Origin: a virus
DNA: 37,427 nt
IMG/VR virus record: IMGVR_UViG_3300042308_000104
Coordinates: 1-37,427 of that record
Reading direction: 5' to 3' (one strand)
How positions within the stretch are numbered: the stretch's first letter is position 1; every line of letters begins with the position of its first letter. This document shows, piece after piece, positions 17,025 through 24,018 of the stretch. The position numbers were made by a program, and so were the translations under genes. The notes beneath the pieces are model-generated. The model was not told where the DNA came from and did not search any database. It saw only the letters and a list, made by a program, of their open reading frames with translations.

Positions 17025-17537
17025 TTATCCTTTCTTCCGCTTCTCAGCGATTTGTTGAATGGCTTGCCACACTGACCAGCCAAGCCGAGATTCAACTCTT
17101 GGTATGTTAAGTTCCATTGCAGGGCGAAGAAATGGTTTGGCGGCGTGATTAGCATTACCAAACTCTTGAGATACGGGAGCGGGTGATTTGTTTGCCCATG
17201 TTGCTCGCAACTTGCCCTTGCTATTGACTGTGTAGTTCAGCACTGACTCAGAGCGAATTGGGCTTGCTGTCACCCTTGCCATGTATGCTTCACCTGCATA
17301 CCTTTGTCCCTGCTTGTCCCGAGCCATTGGACGATGAACTTTCATGTAGATGCGACTTGCCATCTCACCCGTTTCTTTAGGAGCAAATGACTTGGCATCT
17401 TCTAGCACAGGTTGCATGGCATAGCCCATTGCTTTGCGCCAGATAGCATCTGTCTTGGCTTTGCCAATTTCTTGCCCCAACTCATCCATCTGCTTGATGA
17501 GTTCTTCGAAGCCTTCCATTTTGAAAGTGACGGTCAT
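17025..17537 (-). CDS. HK97 gp10-like tail completion protein
   Basis: A 170-residue protein beginning with the M-E-G-F-E-E-L-I-K-Q-M helix of HK97 gp10-like proteins. It continues with A-P-K-E-T-G-E-M-A-S-R and a Y-x-x-x-x-E-F-G-x-x-x-x-A-A-K-P-F-L-R-P-A segment, the conserved signature. These proteins join tail to head or complete the tail tube. Its place here, after the tail chaperones and before the tape measure, is unusual: the gene normally lies upstream of the tube protein. The start overlaps the stop of the frameshift extension. Confidence 0.75.
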   Translation of the reverse strand: MTVTFKMEGFEELIKQMDELGQEIGKAKTDAIWRKAMGYAMQPVLEDAKSFAPKETGEMASRIYMKVHRPMARDKQGQRYAGEAYMARVTASPIRSESVLNYTVNSKGKLRATWANKSPAPVSQEFGNANHAAKPFLRPAMELNIPRVESRLGWSVWQAIQQIAEKRKKG

Positions 17538-17893
17538 CGCTTGAACCTTTCTAAAGAAAAGCCCTTTGCTTGGGCAATGTAGCCCAGCAGGGAGTTGCTC
17601 ACCTGCTCGTCTTTGGTTGGCTCTGTGTCGGGGTTTTGCCAGTAAAGGTTAATCCACGGGAACAAGTCATTTGCTTTGTATGCTGGTGCATTTGGTGGGC
17701 GAATGTAGTTGAAAACGCCAGCCGTCAGTGGGGCTATGGAGTCAAAGACCGCTCTGTTTCCAAGCATCCCGTCTGCGTACATGACCTGAATCTCCGTAAA
17801 AATTTCCTCATTTATCTCACTGACCGACTTCTCCGTATGTCCATTGAAAATCAAGGCGGCGGTGACTTGCCTACGAAGACTACTCCTTAGTTT
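17534..17893 (-). CDS. T extension of the tail chaperone, read by -1 frameshift
   Basis: This frame has no plausible start of its own: the first possible codon is a TTG (17854) without a ribosome site. It is open back to the A9 run at 17891-17899 at the end of the upstream chaperone gene. A -1 shift there joins the two frames with residues KLRSSLRRQVTAALIFNGHT, giving a 290-residue fusion. The extension contains the E-I-x-x-E-I-F-T-E-I-Q helix and N-x-L-L-G-Y-I-A seen in T parts of other phages. In lambda the GT product binds the tape measure and recruits tube subunits; the same role is likely here. Confidence 0.8.
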   Translation of the reverse strand, partial: KLRSSLRRQVTAALIFNGHTEKSVSEINEEIFTEIQVMYADGMLGNRAVFDSIAPLTAGVFNYIRPPNAPAYKANDLFPWINLYWQNPDTEPTKDEQVSNSLLGYIAQAKGFSLERFKR

Positions 17894-18405
17894 TTTTTTG
17901 TTGTCCTGTAATCAGGGGCAACTGCACCCTGAATAGCCGACACAATTTCTTTGACCACAAACTCAGGGAACTCAGCAATGATTTGCTCATATTGCTCAGT
18001 CACAGGCTCGTTAGTCTCAGACATCAAAAGGTGGAAATATTCTTCTACCTTCTGCTCTTCCATTGCTTGCAGTTGTGCAATCTGACGCAAAGATGTGCCA
18101 TCGAACACAAGGTCATCATCCGTCATTACCACAGTCTGCTTTTTATCATTGAGTGCTTTAAGAAAGTCTTCTCCACCCTCGACAATAGTTTGCCGCATAG
18201 GGGCAGACAGTCGCTGATAGATTTCTTCTACTTTCTCAGGGGTAGGGGCAAGAATGCGAGCCGTGATTTCTTCCATCTGCTTTTTGAGAGGAACACGAAC
18301 TCGCAAGTCAAATCTGACTTCTCCAAGGTCAACCGTAATCTTACGGATAGACAGTTCTTCACTGACCTGTTGGATGCCCTTGCCAAGTTTTTTGCTGATA
18401 GTCAT
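17887..18405 (-). CDS. Tail assembly chaperone (lambda G-like)
   Basis: A 172-residue acidic helical protein with a M-x-E-E-x-x-x-x-I-L-x-P-T-P-E-K-V-E-E-I segment and a C-terminal helix ending in P-D-Y-R-T-T-K-K-N. Its position (after tail tube, before tape measure) and the slippery A run at its very end identify it as the G-type chaperone. It keeps the tape measure soluble during tail assembly. It starts overlapping the preceding stop (ATGA). The product without frameshift is expected to be in excess. Confidence 0.8.
   Translation of the reverse strand: MTISKKLGKGIQQVSEELSIRKITVDLGEVRFDLRVRVPLKKQMEEITARILAPTPEKVEEIYQRLSAPMRQTIVEGGEDFLKALNDKKQTVVMTDDDLVFDGTSLRQIAQLQAMEEQKVEEYFHLLMSETNEPVTEQYEQIIAEFPEFVVKEIVSAIQGAVAPDYRTTKKN
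17890..17899 (-). promoter_or_regulatory. Programmed -1 frameshift site
   Basis: On the minus strand the zero-frame codons are ACA-AAA-AAA-AAC followed immediately by TAA. Both A-AAA-AAA (17899-17893) and A-AAA-AAC (17896-17890) fit the X-XXY-YYZ slippery rule. An AGGA about ten bases upstream could act as a stimulatory Shine-Dalgarno element. The arithmetic closes: 872 bases plus one re-read base equals 291 codons. Confidence 0.8.
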
Positions 18406-18632
18406 TCTGCTGTTCCTTTCAATAGTTTTTGGAAGATGGCATTGTTGAGCCGCACTACGTATTCCACTACTTCCTCAGGCGACATCTTGTCGGCATGAGC
18501 AATAGCGATTTCGTAGGCAAGGTGAATCCCCGCAATGCGTTGTTGCGGAAATCCAAACCAATTCTTCTGACCCGTTTGGGAAAGGGTCACTAGATAGGAA
18601 AGCAGGTCATTGCTGTTTTGTATTGTCGTCAT
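18402..18632 (-). CDS. Small protein between tail tube and chaperone, unknown
   Basis: A 76-residue helical protein with an N-W-F-G-F-P-Q-Q-R-I-A-G-I-H-L-A-Y-E-I-A segment that I do not recognise. The ATG at 18632 is preferred over one at 18659 because the latter lies inside the terminator hairpin. Its ribosome site is weak. The position corresponds to small unassigned tail proteins upstream of the chaperones in several siphoviruses. Expression would depend on readthrough of the terminator in front of it. Confidence 0.6.
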   Translation of the reverse strand: MTTIQNSNDLLSYLVTLSQTGQKNWFGFPQQRIAGIHLAYEIAIAHADKMSPEEVVEYVVRLNNAIFQKLLKGTAE

Positions 18633-18638
18633 CGTGTG

Positions 18639-18657
18639 AAAAAGCCCCCGAAGGGGC
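18639..18657 (-). terminator. Intrinsic terminator with UUCG tetraloop after the tail tube gene
   Basis: The leftward RNA reads GCCCC-UUCG-GGGGC-UUUUU, a 5-bp GC stem closed by the very stable cUUCGg loop and followed by five U. It lies three to five bases after the stop codon of the tail tube gene. Partial termination here would give excess tail tube mRNA over the downstream minor tail genes. Confidence 0.8.
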
Positions 18658-18662
18658 ATCCT

Positions 18663-19193
18663 TTAAGTGTTGGTAGACCAGCCGTAAGAGTTGCCGCCTG
18701 TTGGGTGAAGCGTGAAGATAAACTTGCCTTCAGCAGAAGGCGACATATCCCATTGCAAACCACCAACACGGGCGTTGAACGCATAGGCAACAGTGTTAGT
18801 GCCATCGTACACAGCAACAACGTAAGTGCGAATGGTTGTACCGTTGTACCCGTCTGTACGAATCTGCAAAAGAGCAGTGTCAGCAGGGTTCCATGCCGCA
18901 GTGATGGTCATGGAAGTCACTTGGTTCTGCGTAGTGATTTTTGCACCAGTACGAGCACCAGCCACTGAGTAAGCGGCAAAGGCATCATCTGCACCAAAAG
19001 CAGGGATAGCCTCTACGGGAACAGCTAGACCAGTACTAGGTGAACCAGTCCCGCCAGCGGCAGTACCAATGATGGAGCCGACTTGTGCTGTCCAAGTAGA
19101 CAGTTGTGCATCGGTCAGAGGGGTTGGAGTTGCGTCATCCTGCATCCACAGTGTTGCGGAATATCCCGGCATGACTTTATTGATTAGTGCCAT
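18663..19193 (-). CDS. Major tail tube protein
   Basis: A 176-residue protein, beta-rich, starting M-A-L-I-N-K-V-M-P-G-Y. Its C-terminal half (I-T-A-A-W-N-P-A-D, then V-x-A-Y-D-G-T-N-T-V-x-x-F and a W-D-x-S-P-S-A-E-G-K-F-x-F-T-L-H-P pattern) matches the lambda V/tail tube fold. It would polymerise into the tube around the tape measure. AAAGGA precedes the ATG, and a strong terminator follows directly, both fitting high expression. Confidence 0.8.
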   Translation of the reverse strand: MALINKVMPGYSATLWMQDDATPTPLTDAQLSTWTAQVGSIIGTAAGGTGSPSTGLAVPVEAIPAFGADDAFAAYSVAGARTGAKITTQNQVTSMTITAAWNPADTALLQIRTDGYNGTTIRTYVVAVYDGTNTVAYAFNARVGGLQWDMSPSAEGKFIFTLHPTGGNSYGWSTNT

Positions 19194-19230
19194 TTTTCTT
19201 TCCTTTCAAAATGAGTTGGTCAATCGTGTC

Positions 19231-19647
19231 TTATGTCGGAACATCCAAGGTGCAGTCCAGAATGATTTGGTTGAGTCCGAGTTCATTGTCGTAAGTGTTG
19301 TAGAGCCAATCCACATCTACTTTCGATACCACAAACCCCGACACCCCGCCAAACTGTCCTGAATATCCATGGAGTGATTGTAATATAGTGTTCGAGATAG
19401 AGAAAGCATCCTGCATACTTTGGGCAAAGATAGATACCTGAAAGACAGGTCTGTCGATGCCTTTGTTGCTTTGGATTTGACCCGTATAAACAGGCTGGTG
19501 GACATTCCTCAACTGCCAAGTGAGGAATTTCGGCTGGGTGGCAAAGTTACGGTTAAAGACCGCATAGACAGGAACAGGAGCCACCGTAGTGGTCAACTGA
19601 GCCTGTATTGCCTCCGCATAATCGACGGGATTCTGTTGTACGCTCAT
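19231..19647 (-). CDS. DUF3168-like tail terminator or completion protein
   Basis: A 138-residue protein. The pattern of an N-terminal helix followed by P-V-Y-x-V-F, then V-F-Q-V-S-I-F-A-Q and a helix with I-L-Q-S-L-H-G-Y-S-G-Q-F-G-G-V matches the DUF3168 neck or tail terminator family (gp17-like). It would cap the tail tube at the head-proximal end. Its start overlaps the stop of the head closure gene (ATGA). Confidence 0.7.
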   Translation of the reverse strand: MSVQQNPVDYAEAIQAQLTTTVAPVPVYAVFNRNFATQPKFLTWQLRNVHQPVYTGQIQSNKGIDRPVFQVSIFAQSMQDAFSISNTILQSLHGYSGQFGGVSGFVVSKVDVDWLYNTYDNELGLNQIILDCTLDVPT

Positions 19648-19988
19648 ACTGGCACCACAGGGTCATTGCGGTAGCAGGTAAAGGTGGCTTTCTGACGGTC
19701 ATTCGATTCCCGAACATCCGTGATTCGCCAATCCCTGTTGCGCCAAGTAATTGAGTATTTGTCTTGGTCATCTACCATCTGCTTCACATTGGGTGTGTAG
19801 TTCAGGGTAATGCTCACCAAGTCAGTATACGCCCGATATCTCTCTGAAATTCTCAGGCTATTGGCAATGTCGTGAACCAGCCCACGAGTCTCAAACCATG
19901 TCGTGACGGTTGTAGTCTGCTCACCAATAGCACTTACGCCATTGGTGACGTTGTTGATGGTGAGATTCTCGTATCTGACGATTGCCAT
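19644..19988 (-). CDS. Head closure or head-tail joining protein
   Basis: A 114-residue protein with a beta-barrel-like pattern (Y-S-I-T-W-R-N-R-D-W-R-I-T-D-V-R-E, then A-T-F-T-C-Y-R-N) like the head-tail joining proteins of the SPP1 gp16 type. The ATG at 19988 is used because it lies one base after the connector stop; longer reading would overlap the connector with no ribosome site. It sits between connector and tail terminator, where a stopper protein is expected. Confidence 0.6.
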   Translation of the reverse strand: MAIVRYENLTINNVTNGVSAIGEQTTTVTTWFETRGLVHDIANSLRISERYRAYTDLVSITLNYTPNVKQMVDDQDKYSITWRNRDWRITDVRESNDRQKATFTCYRNDPVVPV

Positions 19989-19989
19989 A

Positions 19990-20643
19990 TCACATGACCA
20001 AAGGCTTGTACGGACGAAGCAACTGCGCCACACCAAATGGAATCTCTTTGAGATTGATGTCGGTAGTGTTGGAGCGGTTGTTGTAGATGTGGGTCAACAG
20101 CATCAGCCCCGCTTGCTTGATGACGGGGTATTGAGCAATGATGCTGGTATTCTGGGTATAGGTCACCACAATCGGGTTGACGATGTTCTGGTTTAGATTG
20201 TTTGGCAATTGGTTCAGAATGACTCGGTTGCCTGTTGGGTCATACGAATACGCAGTGGTAGCAAGAGTTACCGGAACTGTGTTCGATGTGGTGTAGACCT
20301 CTACTTTGTTGATGGTCACACCAGTTGCACCAAGCCCTACCTCTGGCAAGTCAAGGAACCACTGAGTGTTGTAGACACCCAAGTTGGCGTAGTAAGTGCG
20401 CCATGTGGTTGGAAAGATTGCCAAGCCAAGAAAGTCCTCAATCGCCATCCGAGTGGCGAGTTCAATGGACTCTAGATATTGGTCTTGGCTTTCATCTTGG
20501 AACAGGTTAAGTTGCTGAGTGATTTCGTCAAGCGTCAGCCATGCAGTAGCCAAATCCCTCGAAACCTGCTCAATCTTGGCATAGTTAAAAGGATTGCGAT
20601 TGCCCGCATAAAACGGAGCAAGCGTCATGTTTTCTACTGGCAT
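19990..20643 (-). CDS. Head-tail connector (HK97 gp6-like)
   Basis: A 217-residue protein with an N-terminal helical region (A-T-A-W-L-T-L-D-E-I-T-Q-Q-L and L-E-S-I-E-L-A-T-R-M-A-I-E-D-F-L) typical of gp6-like connectors, which form the ring beneath the portal. The middle part is beta-rich, and the C-terminus has the common F-G-V-A-Q-L-L-R-P-Y-K ending. AAGGAG lies six bases before the ATG. Confidence 0.8.
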   Translation of the reverse strand: MPVENMTLAPFYAGNRNPFNYAKIEQVSRDLATAWLTLDEITQQLNLFQDESQDQYLESIELATRMAIEDFLGLAIFPTTWRTYYANLGVYNTQWFLDLPEVGLGATGVTINKVEVYTTSNTVPVTLATTAYSYDPTGNRVILNQLPNNLNQNIVNPIVVTYTQNTSIIAQYPVIKQAGLMLLTHIYNNRSNTTDINLKEIPFGVAQLLRPYKPLVM

Positions 20644-20653
20644 GGATTACTCC

Positions 20654-21676
20654 TTAAGCGGCAGATGCACGGACACCTGCAAACGGGTCACGGACAGTAG
20701 ACACAAGCCGCTTCTCGCAGTACATGGTCACGAATCCGGGTGCAGTTTCCTCCATCATTTGGCAAGTCATTTCTTCCACGTCTGCAATCGTCAGGAAACA
20801 TTCCCAGCAAGCAAGATAAATTGGGAAAGTGTTAGACAGGTAAGAGTTCGGAATAACAGGCCAGCCAAAAATAGAGCCGACAGCCCCGCCCTCTCCCGGT
20901 TCACCCAACTCCAAAAACAACGGCAAGTTGTTGGTGTCCTTCAACTGACGCAAAGTCTGAATCATGGTTGGAGTCATGTGCCATGCTACATTGCCCCGTG
21001 CCCAATACTGAGCAGGGAGAGTATTGGCAATGTCTACGATTTTGTTGTACGTAACCGTTGCACCAGCCAGCGACACAGTAGCAACAGTGTGGATGCCATT
21101 GGTCATAGCCGCACCGCTAGTGCCGTATGCAGAAGCGGCACCCGACAGGTACATATCCAAGCCACGCAAGCCTTCTGTTGCGCCTGTGATGGTTGTGGTG
21201 CTTCCAGATTGGTCATTGTTGGTTGCCATGGATGCACCTTCAACTTGTGCAAATTCCATCGCAAGGTCTTCAAGCAAACCAGCCTCTAACCCATTGATGT
21301 CGTCAAGAGCGGCAAGACGAACAGGCAACTGAGCCGTCACCACACGGGTGGGCAATTGCCAGAAGGTAGTCGCCACATTAGGACTACCAGAGTTTGGTGT
21401 AAAAGTGTAGCCCCATGGATTAGTCGAATTGGTGGCGTTACCTGTCTTGGCAACAAAAGCCACTGCCGACATATCCGGTGCTTTAATGTTCCTTGAACCC
21501 ATACGCAAAGGGTTGGCAAGACGGGCACGGGCAAATACATCATCGAAGTGAGTACGACCGCCGACATCCAGACCTGACCCAGTAAGGGTCGAAGCCTCAC
21601 GCAGGTCAATCGTCACACGCTCACCAGTGAGTAGTGACTGTTTGATGCCTTCTAAAATTTTCTTTTCTGCGGTCAT
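20654..21676 (-). CDS. Second major capsid protein paralogue, HK97 fold, no delta domain
   Basis: A 340-residue protein clearly homologous to the capsid protein encoded just upstream. Shared blocks include L-T-G-S-G, G-G-R-T, L-A-N-P-L-R, A-K-T-G-N-A, W-Q-L, A-L-D-D-I, G-L-E-A, a Gly-Ser-Thr-Thr-Thr loop after N-N-D-Q, G-L-R-G-L-D, Q-Y-W and the C-terminal P-G-F-x-T-x-Y-x-E-K-R-L. Homology starts at residue 28 here and at 108 in the paralogue, so this protein lacks the long N-terminal scaffold and resembles an already matured subunit. It may form pentamers, in analogy with T4 gp24, or be a minor capsid subunit. Its ribosome site GAGAGG can pair into a hairpin (21685-21700). Confidence 0.8.
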   Translation of the reverse strand: MTAEKKILEGIKQSLLTGERVTIDLREASTLTGSGLDVGGRTHFDDVFARARLANPLRMGSRNIKAPDMSAVAFVAKTGNATNSTNPWGYTFTPNSGSPNVATTFWQLPTRVVTAQLPVRLAALDDINGLEAGLLEDLAMEFAQVEGASMATNNDQSGSTTTITGATEGLRGLDMYLSGAASAYGTSGAAMTNGIHTVATVSLAGATVTYNKIVDIANTLPAQYWARGNVAWHMTPTMIQTLRQLKDTNNLPLFLELGEPGEGGAVGSIFGWPVIPNSYLSNTFPIYLACWECFLTIADVEEMTCQMMEETAPGFVTMYCEKRLVSTVRDPFAGVRASAA

Positions 21677-21684
21677 ATCATTTC

Positions 21685-21719
21685 CTCTCGTTGAAGAGAG
21701 AGGGGCTTGCGCCCCCCTC
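21685..21719 (-). promoter_or_regulatory. Two mutually exclusive hairpins between the capsid genes
   Basis: Hairpin A pairs CTCTC (21685-21689) with GAGAG (21696-21700) and buries most of the ribosome site of the second capsid gene. Hairpin B pairs 698-706 with 711-719 (GNRA-type GCAA loop in the RNA, one mismatch). Both use 21698-21700, so they cannot form together. B lacks a T run and is not a standard terminator. The pair could set the ratio of the two capsid proteins. Confidence 0.45.
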
Positions 21720-21725
21720 GCTTAA

Positions 21726-23069
21726 TTACGCACCCGTTGCGGTAGAACGGTAACGGATGATGCTGAACGGGTCTACTACGCTCGAGCACAAACGCTTTTC
21801 ACCATAGAAGGTGATAAATCCGGGTTGCGTTTGGTCGTAGCGACGAAGAACCATATTCAAGCGGTCAACGATGCTGTGTCCACGATTGAAGTCACCAAAA
21901 TACATTGGGAACAGGTTGGTTGTGCCAGCAGATGCACCTTTGGCGACAGGGCTGTCGACATAGGCGTTAACCACCACATCGTAGCCGAGCAGTTTGCCAA
22001 CAATGCCCTCGTACACCAGAGGAGACATACGCTCAAACACAGGGGTACCGTTGTCATCTTTCAGACCACGAATACCAGCCAGCATCAGAGGAGAAACCAA
22101 GAACTTGTTCTGGTTGCCCCAGTATTGTTGCGGCAGGCTATGCAAGAAAGTGATGATGTCTTCAAAGGTAACCAAGTTGGCAGAGCCGAAGCCGTTGGTA
22201 GTCAACTGGTCATAGGTGGCAAGGCTGTGCATACCATCAGAGTTAGCAGTACCAGACGAACCAAAAGCGGCTGTCGAGATAGTGCCACCAGTGTAGGAAG
22301 CATTCGAACCCGGATAAGAATCCAAACCACGCAAACCATCAGTACCACCAGTTGCAGTAGTGGTCGAACCTGCTTGGTCATTGTTGATAATCATGCTGGA
22401 GCCTTCAGCCTGACTGAATTCCACAAGCATGTCGTCAACTACGTTTGCTTCCAAACCATCGATGTCGTCAAGAGCGGCAGTACGAATTGGAAACTGCACG
22501 TTCAAGTCTTTAAGGTTCAACTGCCAAATAGAAGTCGATTCGGTAGTTGCCGCACCGTTGTTCTGAATGGCATAGCCCCATGCTGGTCCAGCGTTGCCCG
22601 TCTTTGCTCTAAACTGATAGGTTGCGCCATCAGTAGAGACATTGCGTGAAGTGCCACGCAAAGGGTTGGCAAGACGCAAGCGATGGAACACAGGGTCATA
22701 CGCAGTACGACCACCGATACCAGCACCAGAACCCGTCAGGGCAGATGCTTCGTTCATGTAAGCCGCATACTGGTCAACAGACTCAAAGAGTTTGAGTTCA
22801 TTTTGCACACGACCATTGCCTTTGGCAAAGTTGCGCAGTTGCTCAGTCACCATGCGGTTCACATCTGCACGAATAGTTCGGGCAGGTGCACGCATAATTT
22901 CTGGCACATTGATAGAAGCAACTTTTGCCTCTAGTGCATTGAACTTCTCTTCGATTTCCGCTTTAGCAGTTTCAACTGACGAAGCAACCGAGGTTTTCAT
23001 TTCTTCAATTTTGGACAGGTTTGATGCTTCAATAGCATCAACCTTCTCCAGTACTTTTTCGATACTCAT
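21726..23069 (-). CDS. Major capsid protein, HK97 fold, with N-terminal delta domain
   Basis: A 447-residue protein. Residues 1 to about 55 form a charged coiled coil and 55-105 a basic linker, together the delta (scaffolding) domain normally removed by the protease encoded immediately upstream. The HK97-fold capsid body begins near residue 105 (LTGSG and GGRT motifs) and ends with P-G-F-I-T-F-Y-G-E-K-R-L. The start overlaps the protease stop (ATGA). The gene order portal, protease, capsid is standard for HK97-like heads. Loops longer than in the second paralogue (about 255-300 and 385-400) would face outwards or contact neighbours. Confidence 0.88.
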   Translation of the reverse strand: MSIEKVLEKVDAIEASNLSKIEEMKTSVASSVETAKAEIEEKFNALEAKVASINVPEIMRAPARTIRADVNRMVTEQLRNFAKGNGRVQNELKLFESVDQYAAYMNEASALTGSGAGIGGRTAYDPVFHRLRLANPLRGTSRNVSTDGATYQFRAKTGNAGPAWGYAIQNNGAATTESTSIWQLNLKDLNVQFPIRTAALDDIDGLEANVVDDMLVEFSQAEGSSMIINNDQAGSTTTATGGTDGLRGLDSYPGSNASYTGGTISTAAFGSSGTANSDGMHSLATYDQLTTNGFGSANLVTFEDIITFLHSLPQQYWGNQNKFLVSPLMLAGIRGLKDDNGTPVFERMSPLVYEGIVGKLLGYDVVVNAYVDSPVAKGASAGTTNLFPMYFGDFNRGHSIVDRLNMVLRRYDQTQPGFITFYGEKRLCSSVVDPFSIIRYRSTATGA

Positions 23070-23887
23070 TTTGCGATTCCTTTTTGAATGCGTTTATCAA
23101 GTGCCTTTGCGAGTTCCCTTGCGGCAAGAGCCTCTAGGAGTGCATTGGCTTCCAATGCCACCGCATCAGAATCACTCTGAATTGGCGTTTTATCAAGCGG
23201 CTTTGTGACTGCCTCACGCAAGTCAACTGCACGTTTGAAAACCAAAGATGCGGTGGTCGCATCCTTTCTTGATAGACCCGCCTCACGCAAGGTCTTCTCA
23301 ACTGAACGGACATTCAGATGTCCATCGACATCGAACATCTCTAACTTTTGAATTTCGGCATCTGGATTGTTCGGGTACATGACCACAGACACTTCACGCA
23401 GACCGCCTTTGCTAATTTGGAAGTAGGCTTCCTCAAAATCAAAGTCCATTGCCTCAGGGTCAAGAATATCGCCTTCAGCGTTGACCCAGCATGCTTCGTC
23501 AGCGTATGCGCCAACAGACACACCGCCAAACATACCGGGAGATTCTTTGAGGATTTGGTAGAGGTCATTGCCTCCTGCCGTGTTAAGGTAGAGCCGACCT
23601 TCAGCAGTCATGCCGTCATCGTCAAACTCAAACTTTGTCCACTCACCCATCGGCATACCGAGGTCATTGTGGTTGAGGAACATTGGAAGCGGCTTACCTG
23701 CTTCTTTGAATTCTTTTGCCCAATCGGCAAAACCTTCTGGCTGGTAATTGAACTTGCGCCCGTCAGCACCTTCACGGGCACCCCAAGTGGTTACTCGGGC
23801 TTCAATTTGTCCGCTTGGGTTTTGTGCTTCGTTTGGGCTTTGCGCTAACTTTACTTGCGCTTCGCATACCAGAGTCAGTTTTTTCAT
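23066..23887 (-). CDS. Prohead maturation protease, HK97 gp4-like
   Basis: A 273-residue protein. The catalytic His in L-N-H-N-D (H73) and the Ser in G-G-V-S-V-G (S124) have the spacing of the HK97-type serine protease. The core ends around residue 175 (R-E-V-S-V-V-M-Y-P-x-N). The remaining 100 residues are helical and charged and probably bind the scaffold or are self-cleaved. It would remove the delta domain from the capsid protein encoded next. GGGGTG precedes the ATG. The 5' end overlaps a possible small gene in another frame. Confidence 0.85.
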   Translation of the reverse strand: MKKLTLVCEAQVKLAQSPNEAQNPSGQIEARVTTWGAREGADGRKFNYQPEGFADWAKEFKEAGKPLPMFLNHNDLGMPMGEWTKFEFDDDGMTAEGRLYLNTAGGNDLYQILKESPGMFGGVSVGAYADEACWVNAEGDILDPEAMDFDFEEAYFQISKGGLREVSVVMYPNNPDAEIQKLEMFDVDGHLNVRSVEKTLREAGLSRKDATTASLVFKRAVDLREAVTKPLDKTPIQSDSDAVALEANALLEALAARELAKALDKRIQKGIAK

Positions 23888-24017
23888 GTATCACCCCGTC
23901 TTGGATAGATTGATTGTCATGTCGTATCGTGTGGGGTTTTTCTAATACTGGAAGTTTAACACTAGGTTTCTTGACTTGTGAAGTCAAATGCGCTAATGCC
24001 TTCTTTAGTAGGTTCAT
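23802..24017 (-). CDS. Possible small basic protein between portal and protease
   Basis: A 71-residue reading frame with a good ribosome site (GGGAG, eight bases before ATG) that starts right after the portal stop. The protein is basic with an N-terminal amphipathic helix (LLKKALAHLTSQVKK) and a Lys/Pro/Ser-rich tail. The last 86 bases overlap the protease start in another frame. The wide gap between portal and protease would be empty without it. It could equally be a chance frame; no family is recognised. Confidence 0.4.
   Translation of the reverse strand: MNLLKKALAHLTSQVKKPSVKLPVLEKPHTIRHDNQSIQDGVIHEKTDSGMRSASKVSAKPKRSTKPKRTN
23971..23987. repeat. Inverted repeat TTGACTT-GTG-AAGTCAA
   Basis: A perfect 7-bp inverted repeat with a 3-bp spacer lies between the portal and protease genes, inside the possible small gene. 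It could be a hairpin in the late mRNA or a protein-binding site; there is no T run after it in either direction. Confidence 0.6.
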
Positions 24018-24018
24018 T

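Noticed and set aside
19223-19233. TCGTGTCTTAT, shared with 8725-8735, as a late promoter element
   Set aside because: Only two copies; the one at 19223 has no partner -35 at usable distance, so chance is likely.
21825-22649. Long open frame of 274 codons on the plus strand
   Set aside because: It is fully antisense to the major capsid gene, has no ribosome site, and its protein (Arg, Val, Cys and His rich) looks like no family. Frames like this recur across other late genes because of codon bias.
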